From Dermatophagoides farinae (taxonomy: Eukaryota > Arthropoda > Arachnida > Sarcoptiformes > Pyroglyphidae): a stretch of DNA of 64,000 bases. The stretch lies in NCBI RefSeq assembly GCF_024713945.1, contig NC_134678.1, forward strand, positions 5,022,001 through 5,086,000. Direction: 5' to 3'. Under the pieces are notes generated by a model. That model saw only the letters and a list, made by a program, of their open reading frames with translations, made no database searches and had not been told where the DNA came from. Every line of letters begins with the position of its first letter. Positions within the stretch are counted from its first letter, which is position 1. The position numbers were made by a program, and so were the translations under genes. Below are positions 53,363 through 64,000 of this stretch, piece after piece.

Positions 53363-56300
53363 TCAACAAACAAACAAACAAACATCCATAGTGCACACGC
53401 ACATATATCATCAAATACAATGATTTTTTTTTTTTGCAGATAGACAATCCATAATCATGTATGGATGTTGATGGATAAAAGAAAATGATTTTTCGATTTC
53501 TACATTTTCCCCTTTCACCATCACTATTTCATCTCATTTCATAGTAAATGATTAGAAATCCACTTGAAATTCAATTGATGTTCAGTTGTTCATTGTCATT
53601 ATTAATAATTTATTTTTCCCTCTCACTTTTTCCACATTATTATTCTTATTATTGATTTAGTTTTTGTACCTGTAATGCTCACAAAGCGATTGCGATTCCT
53701 TAGTTTGTTTTTTTTATTAGTTGATTTTTACCTGATTAAATGCACCACTGAAAAAATTCAATTTACCTACAAAATCGAAAGTTTTTCCTCAGACACAATG
53801 CTAAGCTAAACTTTTACCTCTGAGTTTGATCTCATTCTTCTCCTCATATATTCAGTGTTGCGCTCAATTACCTCCTGATTTTGAATTTTATTTTTCTGCT
53901 ATGATTCTTTTCGAGGTCTCAAATGACTTTAGGATTAATTTTCATTTAAATTCTATAATTCGGGCAATGACAAAAGACACACATACACAAAGGAAAAAAA
54001 ATAAAGTCGGCAGGTATGCAATTTTGTTCTTTTACATTTGTTTTAATTTTTTTTCCGTATATCAATGTTTGTTTAGGCTAGTTTTTAATAAAAAAAAATG
54101 TACTCAAGGTTGCCACGATTCAAGCTAGGCTTATTTTCATAACATTAGGGATTTTGTCCATACAGTTTCTATTGTCTTTTTCGTATTGTTGCTATTTAGG
54201 GTATCATCATCATTGTTGACCATTGTCACAATATTTTTTCTACCGCTGTTGTTTTCTTTTAATCGTCTTAAATATGAATTTTTGTTGCTGAAAGCGAGAC
54301 TTTTTTTAATATTCTTTCATTTACTAGAAGAACAAAGTTTTAAATTTTAGTTCATTTTTTCTATGACATTGATCATCATTATCATTTTAAATTGATCTAG
54401 ATGATTATGATCATCCATATATGATTCATTCATATTTTTCTTTCAAAAAATCATAGCCAATCTATTTTTTGCCCGCTCTTCCTTGATAGTGATAATTGAT
54501 TTATTAAATGATTATGGATTTTCTGGTGTATTTTATTCGAATGTTCCAATTATTTTCAGCTAAATTCAGTTCATGTCATATTTTATCTTATAAAGCTTTT
54601 TTTTCACCTGAGAGATATTTGGATCAGAACATGTGAAGGGAAGGGAAAAAAATGACGATGATTATAATGTTATGGTCATTATCATCTTAATTTTTTTTAG
54701 CATTCAACTTAATGTAAATGTGATAAGTATGATGATGATTATCATTATTTTGTAATCTTTTCTATACAATCTACATTTGCTTTCTCTGTATAGTGATAAT
54801 TTGTTGATAATTTTCATCATCATCATCATATGGTAAAATTTATTGTATGAAGAAAAAAAGGAGCAAAATAAAAAACGATGAATCTATGATTGATTTGAAT
54901 TTGTTTCCGTTTTGAATTATGTTATGAATTTTTTCGATGAGCATTTTTTTTATTTAAATGAAAAATGTGACCTTTAATAAATGATATTAAGATATGTTAT
55001 TTTTTCTATGGTACATCCATAATTTTTGTGACATTCAAAGATTCTGGTTTTTTTATAACGAAGAAGAAAATCAAGAAAAATCTTAAATAACCAACAGGTG
55101 ATGCTTAGCAACTGGTTTGTTCACAAAAAAAATGTTTCAAATTCATTTCATTCATTCCAAACAAATAAAATAATAATCATATCGTATCATTTAGCATCTA
55201 TTTTGTTTCTATTATACAACAGCATTGAATATATTGTTATATATTATTTTACAATCCTTTTGCGTGTCATCATGAGCTTATTATTTCTTCTTTTTTTTCG
55301 AGCAGCTTTATGTATGCTAATTTGTTGCTTTCATTTTTTTTCCACTGATTTTATGATTTGTTAAAATGCTTTATATTTTACGGCCATTTCTTTTCATCAA
55401 TCTGCTACCATATCATCATCATGCTATCATTTGCTGTTGTTGTTGAGCACATTTGTTTTTTGATTGTTTTTTTTTGTTGATTATCGCTACTACTGTTGGC
55501 TATTGGATTTTTATTCCATTTTTTTTTTATTTTGCAATTGCATTTTCATGTCATTATTATTTTGATTTTTTTTTCGCTCTTTTTTTTGTAGCATCTGATC
55601 ATCGGCTTTCCTAATTTTTTTTTTGAATACAAAAATAAAAAATATCACCTAGTTAATAAAATATAAAAATAATTGTATCGCCGGGATTGTCTTCTTCATT
55701 TTTGTTTTCATCAAATTTTTAAAGCTGAAGCAATTTCATTGTCTAACTGCTAGACTTTTGCATTTTATTGAAGCAAAAAAAAGGCAAAATCGCACCCATC
55801 ATTTCATTTAAATAGCTTTATTATTATTATCATCATCATCATCATTTCAAACTTTTTGAATATTCAAACACAATATATACTAATCCTATGCAACAGAAAA
55901 AAAGAGTTTCATTTTCTGTTGTTTGTTTTTCATTTAAGGTTGTCTTTTTTATGTAAGAAAACGTATACAGTCTATTTAATTGCCATCATTCGATAAAAAC
56001 AACAAAAAAAAATTCAGCCCTAAATATCGGATGGATTTTGAAACAATTTTTTTTCTGGACAAAATGAGCCTAATTGTTTTTCACCACTTCATAACATGGA
56101 AAAATTTTAATAGAAATAATAATTGTTCAACACTTGACACTTGATGATGATGTGTGTGTATATTAGAACAAAAATGATGAAGGCTAGAATATTGAAATTG
56201 ATTTTTTTTCTTTGATGCGCTAATTGACCAAAAAAAAACTGTTTCACTTTGTTTTTACCTGTTTTCGATGATTCTTTTCAACACACACACACATAACATC

Positions 56301-57107
56301 AAAGACAAATATCTCCATTAAGATCAATAATAATAATATAATAATGGATCAACTTGGAAAAAAAAGAACTCTTGACATTCTTATCTAAATATTACGTAAA
56401 TATAAAATGGTGGCCTTGTTGTTGTTGTTGTTTTTTTTTTTGCTTTTGGTTTTTACATGACGATCGATGATCCACTTAATTTTCTGTTTTTTTTTGCATC
56501 GATTTTCTTAAAAACTTTTTTTTGTGGTTTCAAGAAAAAATTATTGTCGATTGTTTTAGCTGAAATGATGGATGAGTGTAGAAAAAAAAATTTCAAGCTA
56601 CCTGATTGATGTCTGACATGTGAAGATTTTTATGTTTTCTGATTCACATATTGATTTATATCTTATCAACAACAACAACAACAAAAAACCGTTGATGATT
56701 TGACTGAAATAGTTTAATTCAATGATGAGAAATCTTAATTGTTTTTTTTTTTTTTGCTGAAAAATTTCCACATAATAAATGGATCCATTTATTTTATTAT
56801 TTCCACTAGTGTTAATTGTGATTATTTAGTATTGATAATTTTGTCTGTTGGCTAAGTGTGTGTGTGTAGACAGTTTCAAAACAAAACAAAAATGAAAGAA
56901 AATGAACCACTCCAATTTCCACGATATATATTTATGACATCTTCATCGTTATCATTCCAAATGTATGTTTTTATTTTATATGAAATTCAGAACAGAACAG
57001 AAAAAAAAATCTGATTCATTCCAATTTCATAATTATATTAACACTTTTATTTCTAAATAAAAATGAACAAATGAAAAATGTCATCATCATATCATAAGAT
57101 ATATAAC

Positions 57108-57133
57108 TGTGTGTGTGTGTGTGTGTGTGTGTG
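57108..57133. repeat. (TG)13 microsatellite
   Basis: An uninterrupted TG run of about 26 bases in the receptor intron. Confidence 0.9.
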
Positions 57134-57413
57134 GTTTTCTTGGCAGTAATTTGTTGCATCTTATGCTAATAATAATGGTGAGAATTTTTGTCTTTTCTCT
57201 CTTAATTTTGTCGATCTATTTCACTCTAGAAACATTTTTATATATAAAAACATAACGAAATTATGAACACATTGTATATATACATACATGTGTACACATA
57301 ACCGCAAAAGAAATTCTAGTTGATTTCACATCTTTGATAGTGTGAATTGAATCTCTCAACAGAAAAAAAACAAATGATCCATTCTGTGATTATGATATTA
57401 TTATTATTATTTT

Positions 57414-57440
57414 CAACAACAACAACAACAACAACAACAA
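57414..57440. repeat. (CAA)9 trinucleotide array
   Basis: Nine CAA units after an ATT-rich patch; in one + frame they read as a Thr run. Confidence 0.9.
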
Positions 57441-60400
57441 TTAATTTAAATGATAATGATAATGTGATTAATAGTAATAATGTAATAAAATTCAAAAAAA
57501 AACTGTATCTAATCTATGTGTCATCTTTCCATCATCATCATCAACAAGAACAAAAAAAAAAGACCAAACAGAATGTATGTATGTATGAAGAGTGTTGTCA
57601 ATTCCCATGTGAATGTCTCAGAACAAAAAAAAAAGAAAAAAGAATTTATTTCATCATTATCATTATGTCGTTTTTTTTCTCTTTCTCTATGTGTCTACAT
57701 TTACTAGATTTTAGGTTTAGGTTTTATTTCGTTTTTTTGAATTTTAATAGAGAAAGCAATCTTGCGGTTTTCATCATCAATCCCCACCAAACACTCGTGG
57801 GTACATGCAAATTATCTTATGAAATAATATTTTTTGCATTTGTTACTTAAGGTTGACCCATTATCGATGTTTTCGTTGCTATATTTAATAATGATACCAA
57901 AGATCGACAATGGAATTCTTTTCCAATGAATAGCTGCTTTTTCTTCTCTCATTACCAGATTGCTTCAATCGATTTTTTACTTTACAGTCAGTCGTTGTTA
58001 CAATTTTTTTACGAAATTTTTTTTTGCTCTGTTGTCTTGCCTCATCAATTTCCTCTACGCATCTTTAATGCATAAATGAACAAATCAAGGATAAAATAAA
58101 GAAAAGAACTTTATTTTACCAATGAAATCGGCATTTCCATAAATGTTTTTTAACGATGAAAATTGATGCACGTGTGCGTGTGTGTGTGTGTTATACTTTT
58201 TTTCATTTTATTTTGACTGAATTTGGATTTATTCGACATGTCAATTGTGTGTGTATGTGTGTGTGTGTGTGTGTTTATGTTTTTCTCTCTTACTAAAAAC
58301 GCTGAAAGGATTCAGCTTCTGAGATTTTTTTTTCGTTTTCATCTCCATTTTTATTTTTATTTATTACAATGATTACCTTTCGTTTTTGTTTTTTTTTCAA
58401 TTATTTATGTTCCATTTGGAACGAAAAATCCATTGTTTTTCCTCAACATAATCATAATTTCATTTTTATAATTTATATTTGAACAAAAATGGTATGATGA
58501 TGATCCAGATGTTTTGTTTTTGTTTGTTTATTTCGACGAAAAGGTGTTTTCATCACACCAATTGAATAGTGAGAAAAAAATGATGATTATGATGATGATG
58601 ATGATGGTAAACCGCATCATTATTATTACTATTACCAGAAGCTTATTTGTGGTTTTGAAAATCCACATTTGATCCTAAATCCAATGATCACATTTTCCGA
58701 TTCATTCCGAATGAATGGAACACATTCTCTCTCTCTTTTGACTTTTGTTTGTTTTTTGTTTTTTTATGATTTATGTGCTTTGTTGATTTTCATTTTAATT
58801 CTTTTTTTTTCACTTTTTTTTGTTTTTATTCATACAACACTAAATTACTGTAATGAATGGAAATAAAATGAATGTAGATTATGTTTTTTTTTGTTGTTGT
58901 GTGCATATTATTTTGAATGATTTTTGAGCCTTTTTTGATTTAAATTGTTTTCACTCTCAACCTATCTCTTTGTGTTTGATGAATGTAGGCGACATATATT
59001 TACGATGGCGTACATTGTATTTCATCATCATCATCATCATGATTTAATTCATTTGGATCTTCATTCATGATGTTAATGTGTAATAATAATAATAATAATC
59101 ATGAATGCAAATATGCGCTGTCCTTTTTGTTGTTGTTGGTTTCGGTAATTGTTATGGCTGGTTTAATTCACATCAAACAAACATAAATCAGGTTGTGACA
59201 TTATTATGGTTGATCCATATGTGGTGTTTGGTTATGTTGTCCTTGGATATTTATTGTCATTTACCGAATCTTATGATGTTTTTTTTATTAGCTGGAAATG
59301 AAATCAAGATTGTTACATTGTTAAAATGAGAAAAAAAATTTTTTTATTCAATTAGGACTTTTGATGATAATTTCTATTTTGAGTGTCATCGTACGATTAG
59401 TTTAAAAATCAATTTTTCTTGTTACTTTTGAAAATGCATCACATTAACCTGATTGATTTTTTTTATATTATGATTCAAAAAGTGGTTAACGTTGTTACTT
59501 TTTTTTGCAATGAATTAAGGTGAATCTTTTTTTTTCTTTCATTCATTTATTGGAATCTATTATCATTATGGTTATTGCTCGATTAATATTCATGAAATGT
59601 ACACTTATGGGATGGAAGTAAGTGGAAAAAATCTGAAATCATTATGTGATCTTTGTTTTGTTGTTGTTTTTTTTTTGCTACGGTTAGTTATAAAAGGGTT
59701 TAGATCATCATCATTAGAAAAAAAACGATGAAATCTGATTTACCTGGCCATAAACTAAGCCATTCTATTTTGCGTTTTGTAATATACTCGCACACGACTT
59801 GAATTATATCGAGTAAAACATTTTGATCTCATCATCATCGTTTATGGTTTTCTATGTAGAAATTAATATATTATGCATAGATTTTGCTTTTCATCAGAAA
59901 GTTTTTAATTATTCTGATATGATCTAGTTTTTTCTAGATTCGTACATCATCACATTTCTTATTTTATCATATCGTACACATATTTCTACCACAAATTTTT
60001 AGTTGATGAGATCTTCATTTTCTAGCATTTATTCGTTATTTTCATCTTTATGATTATCAAGTTGTCTGTCTGTGATATTATTTTACCATAAATCGTCCAC
60101 TTATCAAACCTGTGTTAATGTTTGTGTTTTGCATTTAATCATGAAACATTTTTTTCTGGATCATCATTCATCTTCATCTCATCAACGATTTTGACAACTT
60201 ATTGATGTAATATTTAAATTTCTATTACACTGTTGGCCATTGAAAATTGATTATAAATTTTTTTTTCTTTCAAAGAAGAAAGAATCGTATTAATGAAAAC
60301 TTTAATTTGGAATTTTTCCTTGAAAAATTCTTATTTAATTTAATCGTTTAAATTTTAATTATCAGTTTCATTTTCATTTGTGTTTCATCATATTTTGACA

Positions 60401-61621
60401 CTTCAGACAGATCAGGAAAAAAATATCAGGTCTAAATATGGTTCGGATAAAGCTTGCACTATGCACGTGTGTGTGTGTGTCTTGCCATATGAAATAATGT
60501 AAAATGGTATTAATGATGATGATGATCCTTGGATGTTGTGTTGTTTTGTTCATAATTTGACATTATCAATTGTCACGAAATACATAGGTCAAACAAAACT
60601 TTATATCCTGGAAGTATAATATTTTCTTCACACCTGAAATGGTAATTGTAAGTCTATATGGTTATTTCTGTTTTCTGTTTGTTTAAGTAAATATTACGGT
60701 GGCCTTTATTCTTGTTTTTCCTCGTTTTTATAATCCACTTATTTTTTTCCAGAATGATTTGGAGAGAAAAAAAAGACAATATGTGGCCACGTCTGTCATC
60801 TAATTTTTTTTTGTTTTTGTTTTTATTTGAAAATTAAATTTTTTTGTTTCTTGGATCCAATTCATCATGATCATTGTTTATTGTTTTTTTTCTTTGATCA
60901 TCTGTTATGGGGAATCAAATACGATACGTGTGTGTGTGTGTGCGTGTGTGCATGTAATGACGATAATGATCTTCTTAAACATCCATCATTGTTGAATGTT
61001 TGAAAACATTTGCAAAAATCTACATTGATGATCTTATTTGATTTAATTTCAAATTTTCAATTTTTTTATTATTATTATTTGGACTGTCAAATTCATCTTT
61101 AGTTTATCATTGAAAAAAAATCTTGATTGCGATTAAATTATAATGATGATGATGATGATGATATCAATACACAATACGTTTGGACAATAATAATAATTCA
61201 TTTAACACCGTAACAAAAGATGAAATTGATTGCCCAAAATATTTTAATTTTTTTATTTTTATTTTGATTGATTAATTTCCGTTAATAAACGGAAGTATTA
61301 TCAATGATTGAATGTATGTATTGGCAAATTAATCGGTAATCGAAATGTCGGAAATGATTTATTATTTATTATTATTGTTGATTCACTTATGACTTTTTTT
61401 TTGTTGTTGTTGTTTTGTTTTGTTCTGATCATCACCTTTCAGTATTCTGTCTCATGATTTGATTCGGCTCAGTATATCACAACTTGTGTATTTGTGCCTG
61501 CATGATGGTGGTAGAAATATAAATATCCATTCATAAGGAAGAACTGAGGGGATGGGGGGAAAGCAAATTTTCTTTCATATATAAGAAGGTGTTCATCACA
61601 TGTGGTAGTGTTTAATAGTGC

Positions 61622-61645
61622 TGATGATGATGATGATGATGATGA
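61622..61645. repeat. (TGA)8 trinucleotide array
   Basis: Eight units of the TGA/ATG class. Confidence 0.9.
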
Positions 61646-62456
61646 CATGTTGATTTCAATTTAATTATTCGTTTGTTTTTTTTTCTTTGTTGATTATTAT
61701 TATCATCATCATCATCATTGTTTGTGTTTGGGCGCTTGTCATTATTTAATGATTTTTTTTTGTACAAAACAGATCTCCAAATTTGCTGATTTATGGAATA
61801 TAACGTTCTTGTTTTGGAATGAGTTTTTTTGTTGTTGTTGTTGTTGTTGTTCCACTACATATATTTTCTTCTACCTGTTTAATTCATTGTTTCAATGGCA
61901 CCCATGTGTATATTTTTTTCTGTCTATTGATTTGAATCTGTTTTCTGTCTAGGTAGAAAAAAAAATTTGAATTTGAATTTGAATATATATGTGTCAAATT
62001 GGAAATGTAACAGATCTTTTTTGATGACATGAATTGTGTTGTGTTTGTGTTTGTGAAGAGACAAAATCATATATATATTCATTATAATTTGATTTCATTT
62101 GTTTATTCGTTCGTTGAAATGAAATAGGAGATACATTTTTTTTGTGTGTGTATTTAGATCAAAAATAAAAAATGAAAATGAAATGAAAAAGAAAAAGAAA
62201 AAAGAGGTTGACATGGAATTGCGTGTTGTGTGTTTGTGTGCCATCTTTAATTTTTCCATTTGAAATGTCCAAATAACATGATGATGATGATGATGAATTT
62301 TCCATTCATTCATGTTCTCAAGGTAATCTTTTTCTTTCGCTTTTTTTCAAATTTTTTTTTTCGTTTATAATTTTCTCAAGATTTTTTTTCGTTCTTTTCT
62401 GGATCACAATATTTTCATCAAGTAATCAATGTTGTATATTCGACGATAGCTGATCA

Positions 62457-62476
62457 TGATGATGATGATGATGATG
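62457..62476. repeat. (ATG)n trinucleotide array
   Basis: About six to seven ATG units. Confidence 0.85.
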
Positions 62477-63087
62477 GCTTCTGTGCGTGCCCATCTGTTT
62501 GTTGTATGATTAATTCCAAAACTTTAAAAAAAAATGAAAAAAGAAAAAACTTTTCATTTCACTCGTCATATTTATCGTTGTTAAGATTTATTATTATTAT
62601 TTTTTTTTATTTAAAATTATTGTTGATCTGATCACCAACTAGTGAAATAAATGACAAATACACTTGCATAGAAATTGTCAAATTTTATTTCAATGTGTTA
62701 TAATCTGAATTTTGATTTTTCAAGGTTGATTTTTTTCTTTCATGAATGAAAGATATTTAAATTTAAAAATTTTGATAATTATGCTATGTGTACATGTGTT
62801 TATTTATTTATTTTTTTTTAATTACTCTACATCATGTAAATCCATTCAATTTATAGACATTTCATTTATCCGGACAACTGTTGTTATTATTGTTGTTGTT
62901 GTTGTCGTTTACGGATTATCATTTTTAGTAAATAAAAGTAAAAATTTCTCATAAGGAAACCGATAACTTGTCATATTGTTATTATTATTACTGCCCAGGT
63001 CATATCTTAATCTATCTTTCATATATACAGTATAATTACTTTTGCTTGGAGATTTTTTTTTTCTTGAAAAATTAAAATCATTTTAAA

Positions 63088-63112
63088 ACAACAACAACAA
63101 CAACAACAACAG
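63088..63112. repeat. (CAA)8 trinucleotide array
   Basis: About eight CAA units within an A-rich patch. Confidence 0.9.
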
Positions 63113-63433
63113 AAAAAAGGAAGAGACTTTTGTTTGTTTAATGTAAAAAGTGAATAGAATAACCTTGCGCTATTTATATGTTAAAAAATTATAAAACGTG
63201 ATTATCACGTGTTTTTTTTCTGTTTTGTCCACTACACGTGTTTTTTTTAAGCTAAATTATAAAAAAAAATTTATCAAATCTACAGTGAAGTCTAATATAG
63301 TGGATTAGGATTTTTTTCTTGTTTGTTTAATTTGTTCTTTAGTTATCCTTGATTTAGATTGTTTCATACTCTGTTTACTTTTTATCATCATCATGATATA
63401 TTTAAATCATTTACTTTGAATGTATTTTATTTC

Positions 63434-63458
63434 AAAAAAAAAAAAAAAAAAAAAAAAA
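63434..63458. repeat. A25 homopolymer
   Basis: Twenty-five A in a row, the longest homopolymer in the window. I see no retroposed gene in front of it. Confidence 0.9.
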
Positions 63459-64000
63459 TTAAAACTGTGTATTTATGTGTTCGGTGTGTAGGTAGAAAAA
63501 GGAAGCATTCAATGACTATGATCTAATTGTTTATTTATGAAGGTAGGAAACAAAACCAGACACACATAGACTGGAATAAAAAATGTCGACATTGTCGAAT
63601 AAAATGATCCATATTGTCACAACACTTATTATGGCCATACATTATAAATAGGAATTCTTCACGACGATGATGATGATAATATCCATTATTTCGACATGAT
63701 AATTTTTCAAAATATTTTCATTGTGACATTCTCATGAATGAAAAAGAATGATTTAGTTTTTTTTTTGATTCATTATATGAAATCATTATTATTGTCATCA
63801 TGGACATATCGAAAATGATCAATAGGCCACACACACACGTACATACTTGTTGCTGACCATCTCTCTCTCTATCGCTCTCCCTCTCATTTGGATTGTAATC
63901 ATCATCATCATCATAAAATAACATTAACTACTGAAACAAGTAATATTTATGTGTGTGTGTGTGTTTGTGCATACATTTGTATGTATGTATAACAAGGTTC

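Larger units (their letters stand above)
50327..64000 (+). other. Start of the first intron of the nuclear-receptor gene (at least 13.7 kb)
   Basis: It begins with the donor GTAAGT at 50327. No sequence downstream codes for the expected S-F-F-x-R start of the second half of the domain or for its C-R-x-x-K-C motif, so the acceptor lies past the window. The DNA is T-run-rich on the sense strand, with TG and ATC/GAT arrays. Acceptor-like sites followed by short open frames occur (53855, 55602, 60741, 61442), but none codes for a receptor. Nested genes are not excluded. Confidence 0.6.

Noticed and set aside
59105-59329. 74-codon + frame, hydrophobic with several W and C
   Set aside because: Protein-like at first sight, but of chance length here, with no promoter or polyadenylation signal and no family match.
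59741-59830. Minus-strand frame ending at CCAG|GTAAAT with protein-like reading
   Set aside because: The upstream side is a GAT repeat giving in-frame stops, and there is no convincing pyrimidine tract for an acceptor.
63400-63458. A25 tract as the tail of a retroposed element
   Set aside because: The preceding sequence shows no coding or element features and I see no target-site duplication.

Overview
The window is eukaryotic, AT-rich, intron-type DNA. A/T homopolymer runs of 6 to 10 bases occur every few dozen bases, and hundreds of short (ATC/GAT)n, (CA/TG)n, (CAA/TTG)n and (AATG)n tracts are scattered on both strands. There is no operon structure, rRNA, tRNA or CRISPR. Three things suggest an arthropod, most likely a compact-genome mite of the dust-mite/scabies-mite kind: single-exon protein genes, a secreted histidine acid phosphatase, and a first exon that matches the arthropod knirps/eagle nuclear-receptor group. 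The organism is an inference; no diagnostic marker is present.

Layout: 1-2149 is gene-free. A 117-aa orphan ORF lies at 2316-2669. A 115-nt open segment with both splice sites at 6310-6424 reads like the end of a CUB domain. A doubtful 109-aa ORF sits behind a TATA-like box at 14099-14428. A convincing 223-aa single-exon gene follows at 14593-15264, with a basic/acidic N-terminus and a possible SPIDR-like OB-type C-terminal region. The clearest complete gene is a secreted histidine-type acid phosphatase at 26230-27420, with a TATA box and initiator at canonical spacing. About 22.8 kb without a recognisable gene then separates it from a nuclear-receptor first exon at 50210-50326. That exon carries the whole first zinc finger of a knirps-family receptor and ends in a perfect splice donor. 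The rest of the window (at least 13.7 kb) is the start of its first intron; the second zinc finger is not found.

The genes do not form a pathway. The main biological theme is a probable developmental regulator surrounded by a long gene-poor block (27.4 kb to the window end). Such a block could hold enhancers. The change from A-run-rich to T-run-rich sequence on the + strand around 40-46 kb may reflect transcription or replication direction. Other structural items are two perfect palindromes (36 bp at 38160, 28 bp at 20356), a compound CA array with duplicated flanks at 5078-5191, and an 82-bp TG array just after the stop of the 223-aa gene. Several candidate exons look protein-like but are within what chance can give in sequence this AT-rich; they are marked as such.
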